NCBI RefSeq assembly: GCF_014698475.1
Contig: NZ_JACJTB010000003.1
Location: 280,576 to 344,575 of the forward strand
DNA from: Nostoc spongiaeforme FACHB-130
GTDB taxonomy: Bacteria; Cyanobacteriota; Cyanobacteriia; Cyanobacteriales; Nostocaceae
Length of the DNA stretch: 64,000 nucleotides
Direction: 5' to 3'
Positions 1-8,491 of this stretch are shown here, piece by piece (the stretch's first letter is position 1; each line of letters opens with the position of its first letter). The notes below the pieces were generated by a model that saw only the letters and a list, made by a program, of their open reading frames with translations, had not been told where the DNA came from and ran no database searches. A program made the translations under genes and the position numbers.

Positions 1-513
1 CCAGACCCAGGGATTCAAGTGCGAACCCTCAAAGGTGGGAACAGAAACGTCACCACTAGCACTTGGATAGCGAGTTTTGCAATTTCCGAAGATTTTCGTA
101 AAGGTTTGTTAAGTGCGATCGCCGAACTCACACCCCCAGAAGTTTTTGCTAACAACTCCAGTCAAAGCATCACCGCCCAATTAGTAATCAAGCGCCTTTA
201 TCCACCCCAAAAAATTGCCCCTGGTAAATGGCGTGTCAGTATGGTAGCAGACTTAGTACAAACCAAACGTTCCGATAATCGCCGCAAAGTTACAGCATTT
301 AATAAAGATTTATTAGTCCGTGCAGTTGATTATTTTCCCTATCCCTTAAGTGAAAACAGCACAGACTTACAAAAAGCCATATACAGTACCCGCACAGATA
401 AATTAGAAATTTATGAAATTCGGAATTTATGTTTAATAGACGAATATAATTCCCCAGACGACCAAACCAAGCAATGTCTCAATAATAAGTCAAACAGTAA
501 TTTTCTCAGATAA
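1..513 (+). CDS. C-terminal part of a VirB8-like envelope protein (5' truncated)
   Basis: The reading frame is open to the left edge (codons for PDPGIQ precede the GTG at 19), so this is probably the end of a longer gene. The visible part is one soluble beta-rich domain. It shares a pattern with the next gene: a K-I-x-x-G-x-W-[RK]-V core, then a short strand ending in LVRAVD or LVQVVD. I infer the two are diverged duplicates of a VirB8/TraE-type inner-membrane scaffold domain, because VirB10-like and VirB9-like genes follow in the same direction. The VirB8 assignment is weak and rests mainly on context. The gap to the next gene is about 50 bases, consistent with an operon. Confidence 0.5.
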   Translation, partial: PDPGIQVRTLKGGNRNVTTSTWIASFAISEDFRKGLLSAIAELTPPEVFANNSSQSITAQLVIKRLYPPQKIAPGKWRVSMVADLVQTKRSDNRRKVTAFNKDLLVRAVDYFPYPLSENSTDLQKAIYSTRTDKLEIYEIRNLCLIDEYNSPDDQTKQCLNNKSNSNFLR

Positions 514-563
514 ATTTGCTAAATAATTAAACCCCATTCCCCACTCCCACAAAAATATTATTC

Positions 564-1244
564 ATGCAAATCCTCAAAACCGAAAATAAAAAAAGCAATA
601 TTCTCCCCTTATTTGCCGTCGCTACCTTTGGGTTAAATATATTTGCCTTACTGCTATTAATGTTTCATGGGTCAATGTTACAAGCTCTGAAACAACAACT
701 AACACCCCAAAGTTTGGTACAACTAATAGATGGTCAAGCCGTAACAGTAGATCCTAAACCCAGCTTTGAAAGATATCCCGAAACCATTCGGCGGTTTGTT
801 GGCGAAACCATAAGCCTGATGCTCACTTGGTCGGAACAACAACCACCGCAAACAGCCTGGGATATTAGTTCTCAGATGGTATCCAATAACATTAAACAAA
901 AATTACTCTTAGAAATCATCAGTTTAAAATCCGGTTCACAATTTCAAACTATTAATAAAGGTAGTGAATATGTATTAGTGATTGATAGTATTTCCCAACC
1001 TACCAAAATCACAGAAGGAACCTGGAAAGTAGAAATTTATGCTCACCAATTAAGTTTTACAAATTATGACAAACTAGGAGTGTCCAGTCCTTTTAATAAA
1101 CAAATTCTCGTCCAGGTTGTTGATGAACCCTTAGCATCATTACCAGACAAACCCCTATCCTGGCATTTAGCTGCTTACCGTCTTGGCGAAGCAAGGCTAC
1201 AAATTTACAATATATGTGACATAAAAGACAAAAATTGTTCTTAA
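564..1244 (+). CDS. VirB8/TraE-like bitopic membrane protein
   Basis: 226 residues. A short polar cytoplasmic N-terminus is followed by one membrane segment at about residues 14-36 (FAVATFGLNIFALLLLMFHG) and a periplasmic domain of about 185 residues. This is the topology of VirB8/TraE scaffold proteins. The C-terminal half aligns by eye with the preceding truncated gene (KITEGTWKVEI against KIAPGKWRVSM). The next gene starts only 24 bases downstream. Similarity to VirB8 is structural and contextual rather than a clear sequence match. It could also be an uncharacterised cyanobacterial envelope protein. The ATG follows a poor ribosome binding site. Confidence 0.5.
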   Translation: MQILKTENKKSNILPLFAVATFGLNIFALLLLMFHGSMLQALKQQLTPQSLVQLIDGQAVTVDPKPSFERYPETIRRFVGETISLMLTWSEQQPPQTAWDISSQMVSNNIKQKLLLEIISLKSGSQFQTINKGSEYVLVIDSISQPTKITEGTWKVEIYAHQLSFTNYDKLGVSSPFNKQILVQVVDEPLASLPDKPLSWHLAAYRLGEARLQIYNICDIKDKNCS

Positions 1245-1268
1245 ACATTATTACCAAAGCTATATACC

Positions 1269-2846
1269 ATGACTTCATATTCCATTTCTTCAGAACTTAA
1301 CCCCCAAGGGCTAACAAATCGCTCTCATTCCGATTCGCAAAAACACGTAGAATCTTCCGATTGGGAATCAAAAATCGCCAGATTGGTAGGTTTTGAAGAT
1401 GAATCAAAAACGGTGAATGTGGAAGCCACCGAAGAACCAGACATTCCCGAAGCTTTAATCGAAGAACCACAAGAAGTTAAAACCACCCAACCCCTATCAT
1501 CAAATCCTTTTGCTAAATTAACTTTAGTCGGCTCTGCCACCTTAGTAGTAGTTTTGTTAGCTGGTGGCTTTTTATCGCAAATTATGAGCGGTGGCGGTCA
1601 AAAATCAGCAACTCGCCCTGTTTCCGTTCCCACTCCAGCCGCAACTAATACAGCACCCCGCCAGCAAGACTTACAACAACAAATCGAAGATTTAAAAACA
1701 AAATTAGCCCTATCTGAACAAGCCGATGAAGTCGCCGCATCCCAACAAAGCTTGCGAAATCCAGTCAGGTTGGTTTCATCGGTAGATAGTAGACCTAACC
1801 GTACAGCTATCAGAAATGTCCGCCCAGCAGTCCAAGCACCAGCCCAAGTAGTGTATGTCCCGCGTCAAGTTAGTCCACCACTAGCAAGACCAGTTGTTGT
1901 GTCACCCGCTATTCCTGAAACTCGCTCAGTACCAGACTTACAACCACAAGCAGTGGTGACAACTCCACCTGCGCCACCAGATCCGCTACAAGAATGGGCA
2001 AAATTAGCTAAATTAGGCAGTTATGGTCAAGTTTCTACCACTGGAACATCGGGAGTAAATATCAGTCAAGTTCCCCCAGTTGATAATAACAATAGAGTGA
2101 CATCACCAGAAGTAACACCACCCGAAACCCAACCACAACCTCAAACAAATCCTGGACTTGGTACAACCCAAACTCAAGGGCCGAAGACAGTAGCAGTTGG
2201 TACTAGTACTAAAGCCGTAGTTGCTACAGCGATTTTTGGCGAAACTACCAGAACCAGAGGTAACGCCAGAGATGATGATGATGAAGATAAAAATGTCTTT
2301 GTCATTCAATTAAAACAACCTTTAAAATCCATCGACGGTCAAGTTGCGATTCCGGCAAAAACTGAGTTATTAGCTGAAATTAAATCTTTGTCTGATCAAG
2401 GTTTGTTGCAGTTGAATGTGACCAAAATTGTCTCGCAAAAAGACGGTGTTTTAACAGAAACAACCTTGCCCAAAAATGCGATTATTATTCGTGGTGTCAA
2501 AGGTAGACCTTTAATCGCAAATAAATTTCCTAATGCTAGTGGCTCGATTGCAAGTATGGATTTAGGGTTATTTGTATTGGGTGGTATTGGTAAAGCCGCA
2601 GAGTTATTTAACCGTACAGAAGCTCAAGTAGTCACAACAACTGCTACAGGTACGATTGTGAGTAACACTAATCCCAGACGTAACATTTTAGCTGGGGTAT
2701 TAGAAGGTGGTTTTAACTCTGTAATTCCCCAAATTTCTCAACGTAACCAGCAAGCAATTGCCCAATTAACTCAACAAACTAACGTGTGGTTTATCGCTGC
2801 GGGTAAAGAAGTGGAAGTCTATGTTAATCAGCAGTTACAGTTTTAA
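1269..2846 (+). CDS. VirB10/TrbI-like trans-envelope protein
   Basis: 525 residues. A charged cytoplasmic N-terminus (about 1-75) is followed by one membrane helix (about 78-102, LTLVGSATLVVVLLAGGFL), a short coiled-coil stretch (about 128-155), a long Pro/Gln/Val-rich linker (about 180-310) and a C-terminal beta domain (about 320-525) ending in VEVYVNQQLQF. Cytoplasmic tail, single helix, proline-rich periplasmic spacer and terminal beta-barrel domain is the VirB10/TrbI architecture. The C-terminal part contains the strand pattern IPAKTELLAEI and a hydrophobic Gly-rich segment (LGLFVLGGIGKAAELF) where VirB10 carries its outer-membrane antenna helices. It sits between VirB8-like and VirB9-like genes. 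No ATPase or pilin gene is visible, so the function could be secretion, DNA transfer or purely structural. Confidence 0.6.
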   Translation: MTSYSISSELNPQGLTNRSHSDSQKHVESSDWESKIARLVGFEDESKTVNVEATEEPDIPEALIEEPQEVKTTQPLSSNPFAKLTLVGSATLVVVLLAGGFLSQIMSGGGQKSATRPVSVPTPAATNTAPRQQDLQQQIEDLKTKLALSEQADEVAASQQSLRNPVRLVSSVDSRPNRTAIRNVRPAVQAPAQVVYVPRQVSPPLARPVVVSPAIPETRSVPDLQPQAVVTTPPAPPDPLQEWAKLAKLGSYGQVSTTGTSGVNISQVPPVDNNNRVTSPEVTPPETQPQPQTNPGLGTTQTQGPKTVAVGTSTKAVVATAIFGETTRTRGNARDDDDEDKNVFVIQLKQPLKSIDGQVAIPAKTELLAEIKSLSDQGLLQLNVTKIVSQKDGVLTETTLPKNAIIIRGVKGRPLIANKFPNASGSIASMDLGLFVLGGIGKAAELFNRTEAQVVTTTATGTIVSNTNPRRNILAGVLEGGFNSVIPQISQRNQQAIAQLTQQTNVWFIAAGKEVEVYVNQQLQF

Positions 2847-2880
2847 TTTTTAATGTTGACTTAGTTTAGCGATCGCAGTC

Positions 2881-3435
2881 ATGAAAAATGCCAAATTTCC
2901 TCCTTTCTTCTCTCTGGCCTCCTTAATTGTTTCCACCGGAGTGATATTATTAGCTGGCCGTGCCATTGCTCAAAATACGGTTTTGCGTTCTATGCTTTCT
3001 TGTCAAGCACAAGGTTTAAGTGGTATAGAACCAACAATTACCGTATCTTATGTCCAAGGTACAAATTTAAGCTTTTTACCGGCTGGTGAAACAATTAAAA
3101 AAGTCTGGTTAAATGATCCATCACAAGTAACCATAGACTTTGACGGGCCAGTTTGTACCCAGTTCGGACAAAATCAAAATTTTAATTCTGGAGATTGTAA
3201 AAACTCCGCCGCCAATGTCATCCAAATGCGACGCATTCCCAAATTAAAAATTCCCGGACTTCCCAACACAGATAAAACACTGTTAACAGTCATTACTGAA
3301 GCACAAGGCAAAAGTAAGCTTTACACATTTCGCGTGCTATATACAGATTCTGACCCTGGCTATCATACCTTGGCAATTTATGGTGATGAAGCCACCACCG
3401 ATAACAAATCGCCTTGTCTCAGATATCCGCGCTAA
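2881..3435 (+). CDS. VirB9/TrbG-like secreted protein
   Basis: 184 residues with an N-terminal signal peptide (hydrophobic at about 10-28, likely cleaved near AIAQ). The mature part contains ITVSYVQGTNLSFLPAGETI, a V-W-L-N-D-P-S-Q-V segment, and later a strand ending YTFRVLY. This resembles the VirB9/TrbG N-domain (strand, 'T-x-I-x-F-x-x-G-E', then a Y-x-F-x-L strand). Four cysteines (two near the mature N-terminus region, two around the middle) could form disulfides in the periplasm. The gene follows the VirB10-like gene by 34 bases and ends the operon. Downstream is a tail-to-tail gap with a TonB-family gene. VirB9-like is my best call; no lipobox is present. Confidence 0.5.
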   Translation: MKNAKFPPFFSLASLIVSTGVILLAGRAIAQNTVLRSMLSCQAQGLSGIEPTITVSYVQGTNLSFLPAGETIKKVWLNDPSQVTIDFDGPVCTQFGQNQNFNSGDCKNSAANVIQMRRIPKLKIPGLPNTDKTLLTVITEAQGKSKLYTFRVLYTDSDPGYHTLAIYGDEATTDNKSPCLRYPR

Positions 3436-3637
3436 AAACCGCAAGTTAATGATGTAGAGGCCAGACACTTATCAAAATCTAGCCTCTAGCCCCTAACCTC
3501 TAATACTGTTTCACTTTAAGTTTGATACAAATAGACCGCAGGGGGGCAGGGAGCAGAGGGCAAGGGGAAAGAATAAAAAAACCATGAATTTGTATCATTT
3601 TTTTCGTGAAATGGTATAACCTCTTTCTTCCGTCCTA

Positions 3638-5077
3638 CTATGGTTTAGACTCCGCAGGCACAGCAGCAGGCGCAGACTCAGATGATGGTCGAGAACGGCG
3701 CAGCGCATTTCTCAACCTATTAGCACTATCGGATGTAGTTGCAGAATCTGGACGACGGCGGCGACGCACTCTTGGAGCGTTATTTTCACCACTAGATGTT
3801 GTTGCTTGACTCGGACGTGATGCTGGCGCAGCAGTTTCAGTACGTGGGCGTAATCGACGGCGTAACGGAGTACTTTCAGATGTAGCGGCTGCTTCTCTGA
3901 TCGTTCTTCTTTCTGGAGGAACATCAACAATAGTTCCAGACGTGAAACGCCGCCTACGTCTAGTCGTTTCGCTGGTTGTACTTTGATTAGCAGTAGCTGT
4001 TGCTTGATTTCTTTGTTCGGTTTCTCTAGCTTGTCTTTGTCGTTTACGTTCTTGGGCTTCTCGATATCTCCGGGAGCCACGAATTGCATAATCGGTAGCA
4101 ATTGATACGCCTTGTCTACCACTTTCACTTGGCTTCAATTTCCAATCACGAGCTTGTCTCAGATGGGCTTCATCTAACTCTCGATTACCACTCGAACGAG
4201 TTAATCTAACGTTAGTAACATTACCATTAGCATCAGTATCAACTGCAACTTCTACCTTGCCTTCAATACCTCTGCGTCTGGCTTGTTCGGGATACTTGTT
4301 ATCGCACTGACGGCAGGCGGCACGGCCATTACCACTACTACGATTAGCTGGTGCTGGTGCTGGTGCTTCAATTTTCGGCTGACTGGGAGCAACAGCTACT
4401 GGATTAGGATTGCTTGTCCCAGTACCAGTACCTGTTCCACTGCCTGTACCTGTTCCAGTACCAATGCCAGTACCATTACCTGTGCCAGTGCCTGTACCAC
4501 TGCCACTACCAACACCTACACCTATACCACTACCACTCCCAGTTAAAATTCCTGTGCCACCACTCGATCCTGAACTGCCACCGTTATTAGTACTGGTTGA
4601 TTCAGATGTAGTACTAGTACTGGTCGATGTCTGGGTAGTTCTGGCAGTAGTAGTTGAAGGCTTATCTGATGAGACAGGCTGTTTTGGTTGTTGAACAGGC
4701 TGAATTTGAGGCTTTTCAACAAACTTTTGGACTGGAGCTATTGCTACTGACTGTTGTTGAGGAATAACAGGCGACCTTTCAGGAATCCGAGGCTCAGGCT
4801 GAGATACAACTTGCTGAGGCGGTTCCTTTTTTTCTTCTATCGGAGCTTTTTCTATTTCTGGTTCTGGAGTAGCTGGAGCATCTACGATCGCTAATTCTAT
4901 TGGTTCTTTATCATCAGCAGGTAATCTTGTCAAAAAGTTGCCTATCCCAGAACCCAGCAATGCAACATGCAACGCTAGAGAACCCACCAAACTGTAACCC
5001 AGAACAAACTTCAGAGCTTGAGCTTCTTTAGAACGTTGCTCAATAGCAATGCTGGAAAAGCTCATAGTTATTGCCAC
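3638..5077 (-). CDS. TonB-family energy transducer with unusual basic C-terminal tail
   Basis: 479 residues. An N-terminal cytoplasmic stretch precedes one membrane helix (about 24-48, FVLGYSLVGSLALHVALLGS). Next come a Pro/Glu-rich periplasmic linker (about 55-125), a Ser/Thr-rich then Gly-Thr/Gly-Ser dipeptide-rich region (about 135-225), and a TonB C-terminal-type domain (about 255-335: YPEQARRRGIEGKVEVAVD, then LDEAHLRQARDWKLKPS). TonB transduces proton-motive force to outer-membrane transporters. Unusually the TonB domain is not terminal: about 140 further residues, very rich in Arg, Ser and Thr, follow it. The Gly-Thr part is encoded by degenerate DNA repeats around 4400-4560. The first ATG (5077) and a second at codon 5 are both possible starts. 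Confidence 0.75.
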   Translation of the reverse strand: MAITMSFSSIAIEQRSKEAQALKFVLGYSLVGSLALHVALLGSGIGNFLTRLPADDKEPIELAIVDAPATPEPEIEKAPIEEKKEPPQQVVSQPEPRIPERSPVIPQQQSVAIAPVQKFVEKPQIQPVQQPKQPVSSDKPSTTTARTTQTSTSTSTTSESTSTNNGGSSGSSGGTGILTGSGSGIGVGVGSGSGTGTGTGNGTGIGTGTGTGSGTGTGTGTSNPNPVAVAPSQPKIEAPAPAPANRSSGNGRAACRQCDNKYPEQARRRGIEGKVEVAVDTDANGNVTNVRLTRSSGNRELDEAHLRQARDWKLKPSESGRQGVSIATDYAIRGSRRYREAQERKRQRQARETEQRNQATATANQSTTSETTRRRRRFTSGTIVDVPPERRTIREAAATSESTPLRRRLRPRTETAAPASRPSQATTSSGENNAPRVRRRRRPDSATTSDSANRLRNALRRSRPSSESAPAAVPAESKP

Positions 5078-5147
5078 CTATTATCACTAAACTCTGTCAT
5101 CTTATAACGACCCCTGACAAATATCAAGCTGAAAATTAGACTTTTCT

Positions 5148-5196
5148 AGAGAATAAGGGAATAAAACAGGAATCTGTTCCCTGTTCCCTATTCTCT
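5148..5196. repeat. Hairpin repeat between tonB-like gene and nanE
   Basis: AGAGAATA on the left pairs with TATTCTCT on the right, and ACAG pairs with CTGT in the centre, giving an imperfect long hairpin. It lies in the roughly 250-base gap between two genes of the same direction. It could end nanE transcripts or be a dispersed repeat; similar 'TTCCCTGTTCCC' runs are common in Nostoc-type intergenic DNA. The rest of 5197-5329 shows nothing I can name. Confidence 0.4.
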
Positions 5197-5329
5197 GTTG
5201 GCCGTTAATTAAGATTAAGATACTTTTGAGAAAAAGTTTCATTTGAGTCAGAAAAATAAACCTGCCCTAAAGTGTTAAGAGCAGGCCAAGGAATTTGTAT
5301 CAGGAATTCCGTGGGATAGTATTCAACAA

Positions 5330-6022
5330 TTATTCTCCGTTTTGCATGATCCGTTGATAATTCTTTACTTGCAAGTCTATGCCAGTGATTGCAGTACCAA
5401 CGACAACGGCATAAGCACCTAAATTTAAAGCGTTACATGCCATTTGCGGTGAAGAAATGCCGCCTTCGCAAATTACCGGAATCTTTAACTCCTCTAGCAT
5501 TTGCGTTAGTAGTTCCCAACTAGGCGGAGAATCATTATTAGTCTTGGGAGTATAGCCATAAAGAGTTGTCGCCACTATATCTGCACCAGCACTAGCAGCA
5601 GCTTTGGCAGCTTCAATTGTATCAACATCAGCAATTACTGGTTTGTCTAATTCCTGATGTATGTGGCTGATAATCTCTGCGACTGTTTCACCACCAGGAC
5701 GATGCCTAGTTGTAGCATCGATCGCAATTATATCGGCTCCAGCCGCAGCCACAGCCGCAGCATGATGAAACTGGGGTGTAATGTATACATCGTATTTAGG
5801 AATGACTTGTTTCCATAACCCAATAATCGGTACTTGCACTTGTTTTCTTACCGCACGGATATGAGTTGGAGTATCTATACGAACCCCAACAGCACCATTA
5901 TTAACCGCAGCCTGCGCCATTGCAGCAATAATAGTTGGTTTATGTAGAGGTGAATCAACAGGCGCTTGGCAAGATACAATCAGTCCGTTTTTTAAGGTAT
6001 GAATTAAGTGGTCATTGGTCAT
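5330..6022 (-). CDS. nanE: N-acetylmannosamine-6-phosphate 2-epimerase (NanE)
   Basis: 230 residues, normal for NanE. The family interconverts ManNAc-6-phosphate and GlcNAc-6-phosphate on a TIM barrel in the cytoplasm. Visible family signatures are NGLIVSCQAPVDSPLH at the N-terminus, GAVGVRID in the second strand, PIIGLWK (strand 3, catalytic-lysine region), GADIIAIDATTRHRPGG, VIADVDTIEAAKAAASAGAD, and PVICEGGISSP near the phosphate-binding end. No sialic-acid lyase, kinase or transporter lies nearby, so the gene is an orphan; it may serve amino-sugar recycling rather than sialate catabolism. A 76-residue gene lies 32 bases upstream in the same direction. Confidence 0.9.
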   Translation of the reverse strand: MTNDHLIHTLKNGLIVSCQAPVDSPLHKPTIIAAMAQAAVNNGAVGVRIDTPTHIRAVRKQVQVPIIGLWKQVIPKYDVYITPQFHHAAAVAAAGADIIAIDATTRHRPGGETVAEIISHIHQELDKPVIADVDTIEAAKAAASAGADIVATTLYGYTPKTNNDSPPSWELLTQMLEELKIPVICEGGISSPQMACNALNLGAYAVVVGTAITGIDLQVKNYQRIMQNGE

Positions 6023-6054
6023 TTGAGATAGAACTACTGTATATACAATCTCAA

Positions 6055-6285
6055 CTATTCCAGTTGCTGTCTGAGGGATGGAGACATAATCATTAGCCCT
6101 CTGACAACTTCTTCAGGCGTAGCTGTGCCATCAACTACTTTTGGCATAATTGTCATCAATTCTAAAGCTAAATGGGTAGGAATTCCCCCAGATTCTAATC
6201 GTCTCAATTCTAAAATATCAATGCCTGCTGCCAAGCCATCTAAATATTCTTCTACACTTACACCTAAGTCCTCAATTTCTGCCAT
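6055..6285 (-). CDS. Small conserved-looking hypothetical protein
   Basis: 76 residues, acidic and helical (MAEIEDLGVSVEEYLDGL at the start, SPSLRQQLE at the end). I do not recognise a family. It lies 32 bases upstream of nanE on the same strand and may be co-transcribed. The composition (Leu, Glu, Met, no low-complexity runs) supports real coding. No membrane segment or signal peptide is visible. Confidence 0.55.
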   Translation of the reverse strand: MAEIEDLGVSVEEYLDGLAAGIDILELRRLESGGIPTHLALELMTIMPKVVDGTATPEEVVRGLMIMSPSLRQQLE

Positions 6286-6360
6286 AGTAGAATTTTTATT
6301 TTTGTTTGACTTTTATATTCACATTGATTACATCTAGCATCTCTAAATAATTTACAAATA

Positions 6361-6475
6361 TCTATCTCCCTTGTCTCCCTTATAAAAGAAGGCAGGAGGA
6401 AAAGTCTTACTATTCCTGGCATTCAAGCTTTCAAATTGTCTCTGTGGTTCATCTCAAATAGGAATACTATAGTTA
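6361..6475. repeat. Dispersed intergenic repeat, copy 1
   Basis: Contains CTATCTCCCTTGTCTCCCTT and, near its end, CTCAAATAGGAATACTATAG. Related sequence, partly on the opposite strand, occurs at 29927-29995 and 33690-33775. The shared parts are a pyrimidine-rich 'TCTCCCTTGTC' block and a terminal 'TCTCAAATAG(G)A-TA-CTATA' block. No protein coding is apparent; the open frames here are not convincing. Confidence 0.5.
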
Positions 6476-6485
6476 TCTCACGGCG

Positions 6486-8438
6486 CTATGACTCAGCACT
6501 GAGAACTTTCGCAGACTGGGGAGGTATCCAGACAGTAAAGATAGAACCGATACCCACAGTCGATTCTACTTCAATTCGACCCCGATGCAATTCTACCAGT
6601 TGTTTAGTTAAAGCTAAACCCAATCCTGTACCTTCATAACGCCGACGATAAGGTGTATCTAACTGCTGAAATTTCTCAAACATTAATGGTAATTGCTCTT
6701 CAGAAATCCCAATTCCTGTATCTTCAACTTGAAACACAGCAGTATTATCTTCTACCCAAATTCTGAGGGTGACACTGCCACCTTCTGGTGTAAATTTAAT
6801 CGCATTGGTTAACAAATTCCATAAAATCTGTTCGATACGCTCGGCATCAGCACTAAAGATATCGCGTCGAGGATCAATTTGTAAATCTAGTTTGAGGGTA
6901 ACTTGTTGGTTATTCGCTTTATCAATTAAGGCAGAGATAGCACTTTCTGCTATCTTTGCTAAAGAAAATTCATTAATATTTAAAACTGTTTTTCCAGCCT
7001 CGATTTGTGATAAATCCAGGATGTCATTAATCATTTCTAATAAATGTTCGCCACTGTCGTGGATGGTTTGCAGATAGTCTCGTTGTCGTTGACTCAATTC
7101 ACCTATCGGCCAGCGTAACAAAGTAGAAGACATCCCAATTACATAAGTTAACGGTGTTAATAATTCATGACTAATGGTGGCAAGAAATTCGTTACGTAAT
7201 CGGCTTGCAGCTTCAGCAGCTAATAAAGCATCACGTAAGGCCATTGTACGCTCTAATACTCGTTGTTCGAGAGTTTGTTTTTCTTGAGTAAGTGATCGCA
7301 TTAACTCTGATTGATGAATAGCGATCGCTAATTGTTCAGCAATGGAAGAGAGTAAATTTCGCTCATTTTCAGTCCACTGGCGCGGAATATCACACTGATG
7401 AGCAATTAACAGTCCCCAGAGTTTTTCCTCAAACATAATTGGGGCTGCTAACTTTGCTCTAACACGATTAGCACGGAGAAAATTCAACAAACACTCTTCT
7501 AGAGCATAAGTTTTTTCCACATCTTCTACCACTAAGGTAAAACCTTGGCGATACTTATCCCAACAAGGAGAATGGCGAGTAAAGCAAGTTGTCTCTTGGG
7601 AATGTAACACCGAAGGAATATCATCCGTCGCCCTGACTTCATAAACGATACAACCACCATACTTTTGCCAGTCTGAGATCAGGGTTGGAGCAGGACTTTG
7701 CCCATTTGCTGTGGAGTTTTGGGTATTGACCCTTGACCCTGCAAATTTATATATTACTAACCTGTCTAACTTCAGAAACTCACGCACTTGGGCGATCGCA
7801 GTTGCCATAATCACTGGCAAATCTAGACTTTTGCGAATCTGAGTTGTAACTTGATTTAACAATCGCTCTTGGGAGATTTGTTTTTGTAAAGCAATTTCAA
7901 TCGCTTGACAAGCATTCCCAGATGGACTTGTATTCAGAGGTTCTGTTACCGCCTGATTTTTTGGAGGTAGCAGATATTCTAATAACAACAGCGTGAATTG
8001 ACTTTGGAGGGTAGCATCATTAGGACGGAGAATTTGACTGTAGTAGTCAAGATTTTGATAAGTCTCGGAATCACTAGCAAACAAACCCTTCAAGTTACTC
8101 ACAAAGTCCGTGATCGCTTCTGAATTAAACGTCAGCCGAGTGCTGAGTGCTGAGTGCTGAGTGCTGAGTGCTGAGTGGGGATTTTCTTCTGCTTCTTGCT
8201 CCTCCTGCGTCAAAGCGCCTAGTAACAGCGCACTAAACTGTTCTGAAACCACCAAAGTGAATCTTTGACTTTGCCATTCTTCAGTTATGAGAACTCTAGC
8301 CAGCACAGATTCTGTCAGCACTAGCACAGAACTTTCCACAGATTGAGCCATTTGCTGTAACAATTCCCCAAGCTGATTAAATACAACTAAAGGCAAATTT
8401 TGAGAAAAGCTCAAATCAGGTGAACTAAGCATTTTCAA
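6486..8438 (-). CDS. GAF-domain sensor histidine kinase
   Basis: 650 residues. The N-terminal region (about 1-185) has no clear family. A GAF domain follows (about 190-385, with KLWGLLIAHQCDIPRQW), then a short coiled coil (about 380-410), HisKA dimerisation domain (about 415-480, phospho-acceptor in SHELLTPL) and HATPase_c (about 525-640, N-box LLTNAIKFTPEG, G-boxes DTGIGIS and GTGLGLA). The GAF resembles phytochrome-type GAFs, but I see no bilin-binding Cys-His motif, so light sensing is not supported. The protein contains an in-frame copy of a 7-base tandem repeat at about residues 88-98 (HSALSTQHSALST). No receiver gene is adjacent. It is divergent from cobN. Confidence 0.88.
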   Translation of the reverse strand: MKMLSSPDLSFSQNLPLVVFNQLGELLQQMAQSVESSVLVLTESVLARVLITEEWQSQRFTLVVSEQFSALLLGALTQEEQEAEENPHSALSTQHSALSTRLTFNSEAITDFVSNLKGLFASDSETYQNLDYYSQILRPNDATLQSQFTLLLLEYLLPPKNQAVTEPLNTSPSGNACQAIEIALQKQISQERLLNQVTTQIRKSLDLPVIMATAIAQVREFLKLDRLVIYKFAGSRVNTQNSTANGQSPAPTLISDWQKYGGCIVYEVRATDDIPSVLHSQETTCFTRHSPCWDKYRQGFTLVVEDVEKTYALEECLLNFLRANRVRAKLAAPIMFEEKLWGLLIAHQCDIPRQWTENERNLLSSIAEQLAIAIHQSELMRSLTQEKQTLEQRVLERTMALRDALLAAEAASRLRNEFLATISHELLTPLTYVIGMSSTLLRWPIGELSQRQRDYLQTIHDSGEHLLEMINDILDLSQIEAGKTVLNINEFSLAKIAESAISALIDKANNQQVTLKLDLQIDPRRDIFSADAERIEQILWNLLTNAIKFTPEGGSVTLRIWVEDNTAVFQVEDTGIGISEEQLPLMFEKFQQLDTPYRRRYEGTGLGLALTKQLVELHRGRIEVESTVGIGSIFTVWIPPQSAKVLSAES

Positions 8439-8460
8439 TGTCTAGTGAGAGGGGTTGAAG

Positions 8461-8491
8461 AACCAGTTTATGGGAGGTGTTACCTCTGGTT
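8461..8491 (+). promoter_or_regulatory. Structured hairpin in the cobN leader
   Basis: AACCA (8461) pairs with TGGTT (ending 8491) and an inner GAGGT pairs with ACCTC around a three-base loop. It lies in the 130-base divergent region between the histidine kinase and cobN. It could be part of a cobN 5' UTR element. I looked for a cobalamin-riboswitch B12 box and did not find a convincing one, so no riboswitch class is claimed. Confidence 0.3.

Noticed and set aside
4283..4694. Open frames on the + strand opposite the TonB linker (Val-Pro or Thr-Ser rich)
   Set aside because: They are antisense shadows of the Gly-Thr/Gly-Ser coding repeat and have no ribosome binding site or family.
6486..8438. 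Cyanobacteriochrome-type photoreceptor
   Set aside because: The GAF domain is phytochrome-like in KLWGLLIAHQC, but no Cys-His bilin attachment motif is seen.
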